DNA from: Parapedobacter composti
GTDB lineage: Bacteria; Bacteroidota; Bacteroidia; Sphingobacteriales; Sphingobacteriaceae
Length of the DNA stretch: 64,000 nucleotides
Direction of reading: 5' to 3'
Assembly (NCBI RefSeq): GCF_900112315.1
Contig: NZ_FOLL01000012.1
Location: 1 to 64,000 of the forward strand
The position numbers and the translations under genes are program-made. The notes under the pieces are model-generated. The model had not been told where the DNA came from. It was given only the letters and a program-made list of their open reading frames with translations, and searched no databases. Each line of letters opens with the position of its first letter. The first letter of the stretch is position 1. Below, piece by piece: positions 43,571 through 53,732 of this stretch.

Positions 43571-46500
43571 ATGAAACAAAAATTACTATGTTTCTTTATG
43601 TTGGGGATACTGCTGATGGGATCGGCGTATGCCCAGGAAAGGAGAATCAGCGGTAGGGTAACGTCTGCGGAAGACGGGGCACCGATTGCGGGAGTGTCTG
43701 TCATAGCGGTGGGCACAAACATTGCCACGCAGACAGATGAGTTGGGGTTGTTTTCCATTTCTATTCCTGTTTCGGTTAATGAACTGGAGTTTAGATTTAT
43801 CGGATACATCTCAAAAACGGTAACAATCGGAAGCAACACCAACATAAATGTTGCACTAGATTTGGATGCTTCTGAGCTACAAGAAGTGGTAGTAACCGCC
43901 ATGGGGATAGAGCGATCCGCTAGATCGTTAGGTTATTCTGTGTCGGAAATTGGAGGCGATGAGCTTACGAAGGCAAGGGAAACAAACGTCGTAAATTCGT
44001 TAGCAGGCAAAGTTGCTGGTGTACGAGTTACTTCTCAATCAGGAACACCAGGTGGTTCGTCAAAAATTGTTATTCGTGGTGTATCTTCGATTTCTTCTTC
44101 TGGCCAACCTATATTCGTAATTGACGGTTTACCTGTTGATAATGGAGCACCGCAAATTTCGACGGTGTCATCATCGGTGCCACAAGGTAGCGCAGGAGCT
44201 GATTTTGGTAACAGGGCGGGCGATATTAACCCAGACGACATAGAGTCCGTGACGGTTTTAAAAGGAGCTGCAGCAACGGCTCTCTATGGAGCTAGGGCAA
44301 AAGACGGAGCGATAATAATAACAACCAAAAAAGGAAGCCAAGGAAGAGGTACGGTAACGATCAATTCTTCAGCGCGTTTTGACAACATGTTAAAAGTGCC
44401 TGAATTTCAAAACGAATATGCGCAAGGAATACAGGGTGTATATAACATAGCTAATACTAACGGTTGGGGGCCGAAAATAAGCGAGGTTCAAGACCGAACA
44501 TTTCCCAATTTTTTGGGTGAACAGGTTACCTTACAAGCTTATCCAAATAATTATAGGGACTTTTATGAAACGGGAGGTACGTATATCAACAATATAGCGT
44601 TTCAAGGAGCCGACGATCGCGGCGACTATAGGCTTAGTTATACGAACACCGAACAATCAGGAATTGTACCCGGTTCCAAATTTAGTAGAAATAATATCGG
44701 GATTAATGCGGGCCGGAAAATTTTTGACGGACTGGATGTCAGAGGAACGGTAAATTATAACAGAAGTACTAGTGATGGTCGGCCCGTGCAAAGTAGTAAT
44801 AATCCAAATGTTTTACAGTCACTGGTTCTTACGTTACCGAGAACCGTAGATATCGGCTTGGTTCGGGATAATTATGTAGACCCCATTACCGGAGAACAAA
44901 TCACGCTAACGCCTTCCAGAAACGGAAACAACCCCTATTGGATTGTAAATAATAATAACTTTGGTAATATAGTTGATAGGGTATATGGAAACGGCATTGT
45001 GACCTATAAGCCTTTGGAATGGTTAACAATATCCAATAATTTTGGTACTGACTTCTATTATGAAAAAAGGCTTGGCACTACGAGAAACGGTACTATCGGA
45101 GACCTAACCGGGAGCTTTTTTCAAGGTAATATACAAAACCGCGTGATTAATAATGACTTTATTATCACCGCTGAAACTAGGCTTAATGACGACTTGGGAT
45201 TAAAGGTTATTGCAGGTCATAATATTTACGAAAATTACTACGAACGCATTCTGTCAAATGCCGAACAGTTGACCATTCCAGGTTTATACAACTTTTCGAA
45301 TGCAGCTTCGGTTTTAACAACCAACACGTCCAACAAAAGGAGGTTAGTAGGCGTATATGGCGATATAGGCTTGTCTTATAGAGATTTCTTGTTTTTGAAT
45401 ATAACCGGTAGAAACGACTGGAGTTCGACATTGCCAATAAGCAATCGTTCGTATTTCTATCCGTCGGTAAGTTCTAGTTTTGTATTTAGTGAGTTGTTAG
45501 AGACTTCTTCTTGGTTTAATTATGGTAAGTTGAGGTTGAGCTGGGCTAGTGTAGGAAGTGGAACTGAACCTTATTCTTTAGCTTTTGTATATAATCCACA
45601 GTCGGCTGGTTTTGCGCAATATGGATATGGTTCTCAATTCCCATTCAATGGAGCACTTGCATTTTCGGCACCAGGAACTATCCCAAATGCCAATTTAAAG
45701 CCACAAAACCAGACTACCTATGAAGTTGGGGCTGATCTCGCTTTTTTTAATAATAGAGTTAATTTGGATGTTACATATTATTACTCTAATACTATAGATC
45801 AGATAGTGTCTCTCAGTATTCCTCAATCAACGGGTTTTTCATTCAGGTCTGTTAATGCGGGATCTGTAATCAATAAGGGTTTTGAAGCTATGTTGGGTAT
45901 CGTCCCTGTACGGGTAAATGACTTCAACTGGAAAGTCGATTTTAATTTTTCAAGTAATAGGCAGAGTGTCGAACTTCCAGATGAAATTGCCTCGTATACC
46001 GTGCAAAGTGGATGGAGTGGTTTACAAGTGAAAGCGGAGACGGGAAAACCTTTTCAAATATATGGGGTGGGTTGGGAAAGAGATCCCAACGGAAATATAG
46101 TAATTGATGAGGCGACGGGACTTAGGAGGACGATAGCAGATCAACCTCTTGGAAATGTATTTCCGGATTGGATGCTCGGCATAAATAATTCTTTCTCTTA
46201 CAAAGGTTTAAATCTCGGGTTCCTTGTTGATATTCGTCAAGGAGGAGTGCTCTATAGTAATACCGCGTCAACTTTGAGAACAAGTGGTTTAGGATATGAA
46301 ACTTTGCAGAATAGGGGAGATAGGTTTATTGATAGGGGAGTGGTATTGCGTGATGGTGAATATGTTCCCAATGACGTCCCTGTTCAAAGCATGCAAGACT
46401 TTTGGGGACAAATGTCTACATCAAATACTGAGGGCAACATATTTGATGCCTCGTATGTTAAGTTGAGGGAGATCGTTCTGTCTTATCAATTGCCATCCAA

Positions 46501-46702
46501 ATGGTTACAAAGTGGCCCGAACTTCATTAGGGGAGCTTCGATAGGTGTAGAGGGAAGAAACTTGTGGATCATAAAGGATAATGTGCCTCATATTGATCCA
46601 GAAGTGAATTTCTTTGGCCCCACCAGTTTAGGAGAAGGGGTAGAGTTCAACTCGGTTCCCAGTACGAGAACAATTGGGTTTAATTTGAGAGTACAACTTT
46701 AA
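43571..46702 (+). CDS. SusC/RagA TonB-dependent receptor, no STN domain (AT-rich pair)
   Basis: A 1043-residue receptor with a signal peptide ending SAYAQ (residue 22). Directly after comes the carboxypeptidase-D-like domain (RRISGRVTSAEDGAPIAGVS), then the plug (NVVNSLAGKVAGVRVTSQSG, INPDDIESVTVLKGAAATAL, AKDGAIIITTKKG) and barrel ending TIGFNLRVQL. There is no STN, so no direct sigma-factor signalling. It imports an unknown substrate with TonB energy. Codons are clearly more AT-rich than in housekeeping genes nearby. It is followed by its SusD partner after 11 bases. Confidence 0.95.
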   Translation: MKQKLLCFFMLGILLMGSAYAQERRISGRVTSAEDGAPIAGVSVIAVGTNIATQTDELGLFSISIPVSVNELEFRFIGYISKTVTIGSNTNINVALDLDASELQEVVVTAMGIERSARSLGYSVSEIGGDELTKARETNVVNSLAGKVAGVRVTSQSGTPGGSSKIVIRGVSSISSSGQPIFVIDGLPVDNGAPQISTVSSSVPQGSAGADFGNRAGDINPDDIESVTVLKGAAATALYGARAKDGAIIITTKKGSQGRGTVTINSSARFDNMLKVPEFQNEYAQGIQGVYNIANTNGWGPKISEVQDRTFPNFLGEQVTLQAYPNNYRDFYETGGTYINNIAFQGADDRGDYRLSYTNTEQSGIVPGSKFSRNNIGINAGRKIFDGLDVRGTVNYNRSTSDGRPVQSSNNPNVLQSLVLTLPRTVDIGLVRDNYVDPITGEQITLTPSRNGNNPYWIVNNNNFGNIVDRVYGNGIVTYKPLEWLTISNNFGTDFYYEKRLGTTRNGTIGDLTGSFFQGNIQNRVINNDFIITAETRLNDDLGLKVIAGHNIYENYYERILSNAEQLTIPGLYNFSNAASVLTTNTSNKRRLVGVYGDIGLSYRDFLFLNITGRNDWSSTLPISNRSYFYPSVSSSFVFSELLETSSWFNYGKLRLSWASVGSGTEPYSLAFVYNPQSAGFAQYGYGSQFPFNGALAFSAPGTIPNANLKPQNQTTYEVGADLAFFNNRVNLDVTYYYSNTIDQIVSLSIPQSTGFSFRSVNAGSVINKGFEAMLGIVPVRVNDFNWKVDFNFSSNRQSVELPDEIASYTVQSGWSGLQVKAETGKPFQIYGVGWERDPNGNIVIDEATGLRRTIADQPLGNVFPDWMLGINNSFSYKGLNLGFLVDIRQGGVLYSNTASTLRTSGLGYETLQNRGDRFIDRGVVLRDGEYVPNDVPVQSMQDFWGQMSTSNTEGNIFDASYVKLREIVLSYQLPSKWLQSGPNFIRGASIGVEGRNLWIIKDNVPHIDPEVNFFGPTSLGEGVEFNSVPSTRTIGFNLRVQL

Positions 46703-46713
46703 AATGTAAAAAA

Positions 46714-48165
46714 ATGAAATTCAAGATAAAAATAATCGGTTTGATTCTCACGGCAGCTATTGCGCAGTCCTGTGAGAAGTATTTGGATATTAATGAGAAT
46801 CCGAATGCTGCTGAACGCGTGGATCCAGATTTATTGTTTTCATTCGCGACGACTTCGTATATTAATCTAAGGTCAAGTGGGGATTTGTATATCCCTTTGG
46901 CGCTTGCAGGCCAATCCATTTCTTCTGGTGGCAATAATCCCACAGGGTGGGGGTTGGTTTCCGAACAGCAATACGATATATCGCCTTTTAGTTTGGGTAA
47001 TGCATGGTCCACTTATTATGTAAGAGGAGGGAACAATCTTAAGCAGGCAATTCAGATTGCAGAGAATTCTGAGCCAGTGAACAGTAACGCTGCAGCCCAA
47101 AGTAAGGTGTTGCTAGCATTGATAGCTTATGAGACCGCTACATTGTACGGCGATGTACCCTTTACAGAAGCATGGAATCTGGATATCAGCTATCCAAAAT
47201 TTGATGAACAGAAAACTGTTTTGGAAGGTGTAATAGCTTTATGTGATAACGCACTTGGTCAGTTTGATGAAGTAAGTCCGCTTAAGATTTCTGGTGCTTA
47301 TGACATGTTTTATGGCGGAGACATAGCGAGATGGAAGCGACTTGCAAAGTCAATTAAATTTAGGACATTAATGACAATGGTGGATGCTGACCCAGACAAG
47401 GCTTCCCAAATTGCTCAAATCATCAATGAAGGAGGGATGGTTGATTCTCCGGAAGATAATTTTCTCGTTCCATACGAAACTGCTTCTGGGAAGAGAAATC
47501 CTAAATATGCTATTAATTTGCAATATAATGGCGGTGTTAATTTCTTTTTCGGATCTTCTTACGTCGTAGATTTTATGGAGGCGATAGACGATCCTAGGTT
47601 GCCCAAATTTTTCACTAAGCCAGAGGCTGCGGACAGGTATGTTGGCTTAGTGCCTGGCGCTAACGGAAATAACGATGAACACGTTAGGATCTCTACCGAG
47701 TTACATGCAGCCGATGCACCTGAGGTTGTTTATAATTATCAAGAACAATTATTTTATGAGGCGGAAGTTTATGCAAGGGGGCTAGGTGTGGCGGTTGACT
47801 TAATTAGAGCAAACGAGTTGTTTAAAAGTGCGATTGAAGAAAGCTGTGTATTTTATGGAGTTACTCGGGCAGATGCAGAGGCATTTGTTGATAGATTACC
47901 GACATACTCAAACGCTGCAGACTTGATTTATCAAATTCATTACCATCATTGGATAGATAAGATGGACAGGGGAATTGACGCTTTCACCCAGTGGAGAAGG
48001 TCCGGGCCTGAGGGGGAGGAGGTGCCAAACTTGACGTTACCGGTGTTGGCGCCCCAAGGTGGATTGTTTAGGAGGTATGAATATGCTCCAAATGAATTGA
48101 ATAATAATCCGAATGCACCCAGCCAAATAATTCGGTATTTTGAGAAAACTTGGTTTGACTTGTAA
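46714..48165 (+). CDS. SusD-like outer-membrane lipoprotein (SusD-like_2 type)
   Basis: A 483-residue lipoprotein with lipobox AQSC and the start EKYLDINENPNAAERVDPDL typical of the second SusD family (PF12771). Further segments are LIAYETATLYGDVPFTEAWN, YGGDIARWKRLAKSIKFRTL and a closing WRRSGPEGEEVPNLTLP. It caps the SusC upstream. Base composition is AT-rich like its partner (20 G+C in the 60 bases at 47701). The substrate is unknown; no enzyme is adjacent. Confidence 0.92.
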   Translation: MKFKIKIIGLILTAAIAQSCEKYLDINENPNAAERVDPDLLFSFATTSYINLRSSGDLYIPLALAGQSISSGGNNPTGWGLVSEQQYDISPFSLGNAWSTYYVRGGNNLKQAIQIAENSEPVNSNAAAQSKVLLALIAYETATLYGDVPFTEAWNLDISYPKFDEQKTVLEGVIALCDNALGQFDEVSPLKISGAYDMFYGGDIARWKRLAKSIKFRTLMTMVDADPDKASQIAQIINEGGMVDSPEDNFLVPYETASGKRNPKYAINLQYNGGVNFFFGSSYVVDFMEAIDDPRLPKFFTKPEAADRYVGLVPGANGNNDEHVRISTELHAADAPEVVYNYQEQLFYEAEVYARGLGVAVDLIRANELFKSAIEESCVFYGVTRADAEAFVDRLPTYSNAADLIYQIHYHHWIDKMDRGIDAFTQWRRSGPEGEEVPNLTLPVLAPQGGLFRRYEYAPNELNNNPNAPSQIIRYFEKTWFDL

Positions 48166-48177
48166 AACATTAGTGTT

Positions 48178-48630
48178 ATGAAAAGAGTATGTGTTTTTTT
48201 ATATATGCTGCCGTTGCTATCAATAATGGCCGCTTGTGAGGAAGAAAGTTTGGGGGATAACTTCAATTTTGACCAGAAAGTCGCAGCATACGTTGCTTTT
48301 AATAGTACGGCGGCCGTCAATGTAAAGGAAGGAGAAGATGTGACATTTTCTTTCGAAGTTAGAACCGCAATGCAACAAGATATTACCATTACCTATGTGG
48401 TGTCGGGAGACTTTGATATTGATGAGCAAAGTGTTGTTTTACCTAGGAACTCAATGTCAGTAAGTACTACTTTGTCAATTCCAGAGGGTACTATTGTCGA
48501 ACCAGCGACTACTGCAACGGCGACGGTTTCGTTGTTGAAAGCTGTTACCAGTGATGGTAGAGAGCTCAGTATAGGTCGTCTCAATGATCCCGAAACGCAA
48601 AAAAAGGTACTTAACATAACTTTACCTTAA
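48178..48630 (+). CDS. Small surface lipoprotein with Ig/Calx-beta-like domain
   Basis: A 150-residue lipoprotein with lipobox MAAC (Cys 20) and one beta-sandwich domain (AVNVKEGEDVTFSFEVRT, FDIDEQSVVLPRNSMSVSTT). The pattern, an added value per residue followed by a bounded series of strands, is like Calx-beta or SusE-type Ig domains. It lies 12 bases after the SusD gene and ends the AT-rich operon with a strong terminator. Probably an accessory binding protein of this SusC/SusD pair; no named family is certain. Confidence 0.75.
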   Translation: MKRVCVFLYMLPLLSIMAACEEESLGDNFNFDQKVAAYVAFNSTAAVNVKEGEDVTFSFEVRTAMQQDITITYVVSGDFDIDEQSVVLPRNSMSVSTTLSIPEGTIVEPATTATATVSLLKAVTSDGRELSIGRLNDPETQKKVLNITLP

Positions 48631-48652
48631 AACAACAGTACCTTCTTAAGAG

Positions 48653-48686
48653 GCCGTCTCATTAACTTATGAGACGGCTTTTTTTT
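48653..48686 (+). terminator. Rho-independent terminator after the AT-rich susCD operon
   Basis: GCCGTCTCAT (48653-48662) pairs over ten bases with ATGAGACGGC (48669-48678), loop TAACTT, followed by eight T. It separates the first SusC/SusD operon from the second. Confidence 0.92.
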
Positions 48687-49014
48687 GTGCATACTTATAA
48701 TAGTTTACATAATTGGAAACGGATTTTTGCCGATGATTCGGTTACTGGAATTGTCTCTGCTGTACTCCACTCGTTACCGGCGTTCGTAGATATATGCTAT
48801 TTCTGATTTAATTTCCGTACTAAGAACGAAAGAGCCGAAACGTGAAACGTTTTTCACTGCCCTTGTGCCGTTTAAACCAAGGAATAAGCGCCTGTAGAAT
48901 AATCTACCATCACAACCAATTCCCCTGAACAATTGTCTTGCCGGTTTGTTGCGATCTAACGGAGGATATTGATTTGATATAGTATCCATATTCGTTTTAT
49001 CAAAATCAAAGCAC
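48687..49014 (+). other. Gap upstream of the second tandem susC
   Basis: About 330 bases without a supported gene. It contains a perfect six-pair hairpin GTGAAA-CGTT-TTTCAC near 48842-48857. I found no full TTTG-N19-TAnnTTTG promoter on the plus strand, unlike upstream of the first pair. The promoter of the second pair is therefore unidentified. Confidence 0.5.
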
Positions 49015-49028
49015 ATGAAAGCAAAAGT

Positions 49029-52000
49029 ATGTCTCTTTACCTTGGGGTACTGTTGGCGGGCATAGTGTATGCCCAAGAAAGACGGATATCCGGAAGGGTG
49101 ACTGATGGTGTCGGTGGCGAACCGTTGGCCGGAGTGTCGGTGGTTGCGACGGGCACGTCGGTTGGGGTGGTGACCGACCAAAGTGGGGGTTATTCTATAG
49201 TGGTGCCTCCTGAGGCTAGGTCATTAACCTTCAGTTATATTGGTTATATGAGCCAAACGGTAACGATAGGCGAGTCGACAACAGTCAACGTCGCGTTGGA
49301 GTCGGAATCGTCTGAACTATCGGAAGTCGTCGTAACGGCGAACGTAATTGCAAGGGAACGGCGCACCCTGGGGTATTCAGCACCAACGGTGAGCGGTGCA
49401 GAATTGACACAGGGCCAGAATCCGAGCGTGATTAATTCGCTGGCAGGAAGGGTGGCCGGCGTCAATATTACATCCACTGCAAATACGCCGGGTAGCTCTT
49501 CCCGGATTGTATTCCGCGGCGGAACCTCCATATCTGGGAACAACCAAGCGCTTATTGTTGTAGACGGTGTGCCCATTGACAATTCAAGTGTGATTGGGGG
49601 GCAGAATGCGTTGTCTAGTTTGGACTTCGGTAACCGGGGAAACGACATTAATCCGGAGGATATCGAGTCGGTGACAGCATTGAAAGGACCGGCTGCGGCT
49701 GCGCTGTATGGGTCCAGAGCAGCTAACGGGGCGTTGATCATTACGACGAAAAAGGGTCGGCGAAATGCGGAAAAGACGGAAATCACCTTCACGACGACGA
49801 ACACGTTGTCTTCTGTTTTGAAGCTTCCGGACTTTCAAAACGAATATGGCCAGGGATTTTTGGTGGGATTCGACAGCGACGGTAATCCGGTGTATGAAAA
49901 TGATCCGAAAGAGAACTGGAGCTGGGGTGCTCCGTTCACAGGCGAAATTCAGCCATGGGGACAGGAAATCAATGGTGTTCGGCTGGAAAAACCGTATTCG
50001 GCCCAGCCGGATAATGTGCGGAATTTCTTTGACACGGGGATTGCCTCCAATAACAACTTGTCGTTTTCTGGCGGGGGAGAGCGTTCTACTTTCTTTCTGG
50101 GACTGAACTCGCTAAACTCAAATGGTGTGTATCCTACCGCTGTAGACAATTATAATCGTTACGGTGCCCGCTTTAACGGAACAATGGAGTTCAATAATAA
50201 ATTTAATGCGGGAATCTCCTTAAATTATACAAGAATAAACAGTAGTACGGTGGGTGGGGGCCAGAACGACGCATCGGTCTATGATAAGGTATTGCAAACG
50301 GCCAGGGATATTCCGATTGATAGGATGGGAGATTTGAGCAACCCGTATTTCGGGTTTGGAATCGTGGATGCGAACGGGGTGTTTCAGGAAAATCTTTATG
50401 GATATACGGGCGCTTATGCAATTAGTCCGTATTACGTATTGGAGAACTTCGAAAACCTCAATGATGTGAATCGGATTACCGGTAATGTCAATATTGGTTA
50501 CAAACCGCTGGAATGGCTGGATATTGAGGAGCGTATCGGCGTGGATACGTACTCCGACCGCCGGCGGGAAATGACCCCTAAGTATGAATTTTATCCGGCG
50601 GATGTTACGTCTGGAAATTACGATCCGAATGATAATGCGTATATCAATAATGGCGGTTACAGGATATCGCAGTTTAATGTCAGTGAAATCGTACACGACT
50701 TGATGGCTACGGCAAGGCATCAATTTAATCCTGACTTTTATGGTTCATTGATGATCGGCAATAATATCCGGCAGCGCCATGTTACGAATAATGTTACGGC
50801 GACGAACGCGAGCGGCGGATTGGTGGTTCCGGGATGGTATAACCTTTCAAATAGTAATGGACCGGTTAACGTCATACAGGACAACTGGAGCCTTAGGCGG
50901 CTGGTAGGTGTTTACGGGCAATTGAGCCTCGCTTATCGGGATTTTCTGTTTCTGGATGCAACCGCAAGGAACGACTGGTCGTCTACGTTGCCAACCGAAA
51001 ATAACTCGTTTTTTTATCCAAGTATCAGCGGGTCATTTGTTTTCACGGAATTGCTCCAATCCAATACGGTTTTACCATTCGGTAAGATAAGGGCCAGTTG
51101 GGCCCGGGTAGGTAACGATACCGATCCGTATCAGTTGTTGACAACGTTTTCGAGAAGCCAGATTAATAGCAGCTTCGGGAGTACAACGTTCCCGTTCGGG
51201 AATGTAGCGGCGTTGATGTCGGGCAGTACAATTGGAAATCCGGATTTGAAGCCTGAAATCACTACATCATTGGAATTGGGTACTGAACTGGCTTTTTTTA
51301 GGGGCAACAGGTTGTCTGTTGATTTCACGTGGTATAGCAATTCATCAACGAACCAGATATTGACGATTCCCATTCCTAATTCGACGGGGTATGGCTTCAA
51401 GGTGATTAATGCGGGTACCGTAAATAACAAAGGTGTTGAATTGGCATTGCGGGGTACGCCGATAAGGACAACGGATTTGGTGTGGGAACTGTACGGAACG
51501 TTTACGAGAAACCGCAACAGGGTTTCTGACCTCGGGGTCGACCAGATTGTTATCGGCGGTTTTTCAGGGATGAGCATCGTTGCGGCAGAAAATCGACCTT
51601 ATGGTGAATTTTATGCGGTGAGTGAACAAAAGGATTCCGAGGGCCGGACAATCATCGACCCGGAAAACGGTATGCCGTTGATAACGCCGACGGCGGTTTA
51701 TCTGGGAAGCTATAACCCTAATTACCAGGCGTCTTGGGGAACGAATTTGAATTACAAGTCGTTGTCCTTCGGTGTGTTGTTTGATACTAAGCAGGGAGGC
51801 AAATTTTGGTCCCGCACGAAGGATATTATGGCGTTTGTGGGAACATCTGCGGAAACCGGGGGAGAGCGTATCAACGCGATTTTCCCGAATTCGGTTTACC
51901 TTGATGAGAATGGTAACAGCGTAACAAATACCGAGTATACCTACATCAAACAAAATTACTTTCCCGGGCGTGAAGCTGGTGTCAGCGTAATTGATGGCTC

Positions 52001-52244
52001 GTTTGTGAAGCTGCGTACGGCGAGTATTTCTTATACGTTTAATGCGCAGCAACTGGGGCGTACGCCGTTCGGGGCGCTGACCGTGGGCTTGTATGGAAAT
52101 AACTTATTTATCTGGACACCGGATGAAAACCAGTTTGCCGACCCGGAGATTAATTCTACAGGTGCCGGAAATGAACAGGGGTTTGATTTCACAGCTCAGC
52201 CATCGGTGCGGAATTACGGGTTGAATGTAAGGGTCACATTTTAA
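49029..52244 (+). CDS. SusC/RagA TonB-dependent receptor, signal peptide apparently frameshifted
   Basis: A 1071-residue open frame with the domain order of the neighbour: QERRISGRVTDGVGGEPLAG, plug (NSLAGRVAGVNITSTANTPG, INPEDIESVTALKGPAAAAL), barrel ending NYGLNVRVTF. The frame begins MSLYLGVLLAGIVYAQ, which lacks the basic start of a signal. An ATG at 49015 opens MKAKVCLFTLG in another frame; adding one G to the GGGG at 49044-49047 joins the two into a normal signal peptide. Either an indel, a sequencing error or slippage is involved. It is a paralogue of the 43571 receptor with higher G+C. Confidence 0.88.
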   Translation: MSLYLGVLLAGIVYAQERRISGRVTDGVGGEPLAGVSVVATGTSVGVVTDQSGGYSIVVPPEARSLTFSYIGYMSQTVTIGESTTVNVALESESSELSEVVVTANVIARERRTLGYSAPTVSGAELTQGQNPSVINSLAGRVAGVNITSTANTPGSSSRIVFRGGTSISGNNQALIVVDGVPIDNSSVIGGQNALSSLDFGNRGNDINPEDIESVTALKGPAAAALYGSRAANGALIITTKKGRRNAEKTEITFTTTNTLSSVLKLPDFQNEYGQGFLVGFDSDGNPVYENDPKENWSWGAPFTGEIQPWGQEINGVRLEKPYSAQPDNVRNFFDTGIASNNNLSFSGGGERSTFFLGLNSLNSNGVYPTAVDNYNRYGARFNGTMEFNNKFNAGISLNYTRINSSTVGGGQNDASVYDKVLQTARDIPIDRMGDLSNPYFGFGIVDANGVFQENLYGYTGAYAISPYYVLENFENLNDVNRITGNVNIGYKPLEWLDIEERIGVDTYSDRRREMTPKYEFYPADVTSGNYDPNDNAYINNGGYRISQFNVSEIVHDLMATARHQFNPDFYGSLMIGNNIRQRHVTNNVTATNASGGLVVPGWYNLSNSNGPVNVIQDNWSLRRLVGVYGQLSLAYRDFLFLDATARNDWSSTLPTENNSFFYPSISGSFVFTELLQSNTVLPFGKIRASWARVGNDTDPYQLLTTFSRSQINSSFGSTTFPFGNVAALMSGSTIGNPDLKPEITTSLELGTELAFFRGNRLSVDFTWYSNSSTNQILTIPIPNSTGYGFKVINAGTVNNKGVELALRGTPIRTTDLVWELYGTFTRNRNRVSDLGVDQIVIGGFSGMSIVAAENRPYGEFYAVSEQKDSEGRTIIDPENGMPLITPTAVYLGSYNPNYQASWGTNLNYKSLSFGVLFDTKQGGKFWSRTKDIMAFVGTSAETGGERINAIFPNSVYLDENGNSVTNTEYTYIKQNYFPGREAGVSVIDGSFVKLRTASISYTFNAQQLGRTPFGALTVGLYGNNLFIWTPDENQFADPEINSTGAGNEQGFDFTAQPSVRNYGLNVRVTF

Positions 52245-52256
52245 TAGAATTTCAAG

Positions 52257-53729
52257 ATGAACACACGATATTATTCTTTGAATAGGCGGATCGCCGGGAT
52301 CGGGCTTATTGCTGTTATTGGATTTTTGGGATGCAGTAAGTTCCTGGATATTAATGAGAATCCTAATAACCCAGACTCGGCAGCACCGAGTTTGCTGTTG
52401 CCTACTGTGGAAGCTGCGATCAGCCAGGTGGTTGGTAACCAGTTCCAGATATACGGAGGTATATGGGGGCAATACTGGGCGCAGAATGTGGCGTCATCGC
52501 AGTACCAGACCTTGGAGCAATACAACATTAACAGTTCGGCATTCAACAATACATGGAGCATTCTTTATCGGAGCGCGTTGAACAATGCTCAGCTTATTAT
52601 CAATGACAGGGAGACCGCATCGGCTGAGCATTATAAAGCCATTGCTTATATTTTGAAAGCCTATGCGGCTCAATTGGCCACGGATGCGTTCGGCAGTGTG
52701 CCAATGAGTGAAGCTTTGAATGCAGCGGGGTTTGACAACCCGAGTTATGATGAACAGCGGGTGGTTTATGATAGCATTTTCCAGTACCTGGATACGGGGA
52801 TTGCGTTAGCACAAACACCCAATGCTATTAATCCCGGGGCGCAGGATATGTTGATGGGCGGTGATATGGATCAGTGGGTGGCTTTTGCGAATACGCTTAA
52901 ACTGCGAGCATATCTTCGTTTGTCTGGCGTTGAACCTCAACTGGCTCAAGCGGGTATAGAGGCATTGTATGCTACAAACCCCGAGTTTTTAACTACGGAT
53001 GTGTCAATTGAGTATTTAACGGTAGGTGGGAATGAAAATCCGCTTTATAATGAAATGGTGGGGTTGGGTTATACTCAAAACTTGGTGGCCAGTGCCACAG
53101 CGGTTCGTGCCTTTAACCGGAACAATGACCCTCGCGTCTTTGCTTTTTACGATAGGCTCGAAGGGGTAGATACGATAACGTACCTGCCACAGGGTGCTTA
53201 TAATAATCCTGATTATACAGGGAGGTCTTATTCGCCGCCTTCTGCTTTAGTGGGAGCGCGGGCAAACAACCCTAATTCAGCAACGGCACCGGTGAAACTT
53301 ATCTCGGAGGCGGAAAGCTATTTCCTTCAGGCGGAAGCTGCAGTCCGCGGATGGGGAAGCGGGGATGCCCGCGCGTTGTTCCGGGAAGGCATTGAAGCCA
53401 GTTTCCGGGCGACGGGCCTGACTACCGCGGATGCCAACACTTATTTTGCAGCTGCGCCGGATGCTGAGGCGCTGTTCAATGCGGATCCATTGAAAGCCAT
53501 TATTACGCAGAAATACTATGCCATGAATGGTTTCCAGGGATTTGAAGCATGGACGGAATGGCGGAGGACAGGTTATCCGGATTTTTTGGTGGTTTCCGAG
53601 GCTTCCATATTGGGCGAGGGCCGCATGCCCCTTCGTTTTCCATATCCGAATAATGAAGTCACATCGAATGCGAATTTTCCCGGGTTGGAGCTTATCTACA
53701 CGCCGGTATGGTGGGATGTTGAAGACTGA
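52257..53729 (+). CDS. SusD-like outer-membrane lipoprotein (SusD-like_2 type)
   Basis: A 490-residue lipoprotein with lipobox FLGC (Cys 26) and SKFLDINENPNNPDSAAPSL, the PF12771-type start. Other segments are IAYILKAYAAQLATDAFGSV, MGGDMDQWVAFANTLKLRAY, SEAESYFLQAEAAVRGWGSG and GFEAWTEWRRTGYPDF. It pairs with the SusC 12 bases upstream. No enzyme or third lipoprotein follows, unlike the first pair. The substrate is unknown; SusD-like_2 proteins are often found away from glycosidases. Confidence 0.92.
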   Translation: MNTRYYSLNRRIAGIGLIAVIGFLGCSKFLDINENPNNPDSAAPSLLLPTVEAAISQVVGNQFQIYGGIWGQYWAQNVASSQYQTLEQYNINSSAFNNTWSILYRSALNNAQLIINDRETASAEHYKAIAYILKAYAAQLATDAFGSVPMSEALNAAGFDNPSYDEQRVVYDSIFQYLDTGIALAQTPNAINPGAQDMLMGGDMDQWVAFANTLKLRAYLRLSGVEPQLAQAGIEALYATNPEFLTTDVSIEYLTVGGNENPLYNEMVGLGYTQNLVASATAVRAFNRNNDPRVFAFYDRLEGVDTITYLPQGAYNNPDYTGRSYSPPSALVGARANNPNSATAPVKLISEAESYFLQAEAAVRGWGSGDARALFREGIEASFRATGLTTADANTYFAAAPDAEALFNADPLKAIITQKYYAMNGFQGFEAWTEWRRTGYPDFLVVSEASILGEGRMPLRFPYPNNEVTSNANFPGLELIYTPVWWDVED

Positions 53730-53732
53730 TGG

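Noticed and set aside
43571-48630. AT-rich SusC/SusD block as part of a transposon
   Set aside because: No transposase, integrase, terminal inverted repeats or target duplications were seen at its edges.
48687-49014. Possible promoter TTTG at 48684 followed by CATAATTGG
   Set aside because: The -7 half does not match TAnnTTTG, and the TTTG is part of the terminator T-run.
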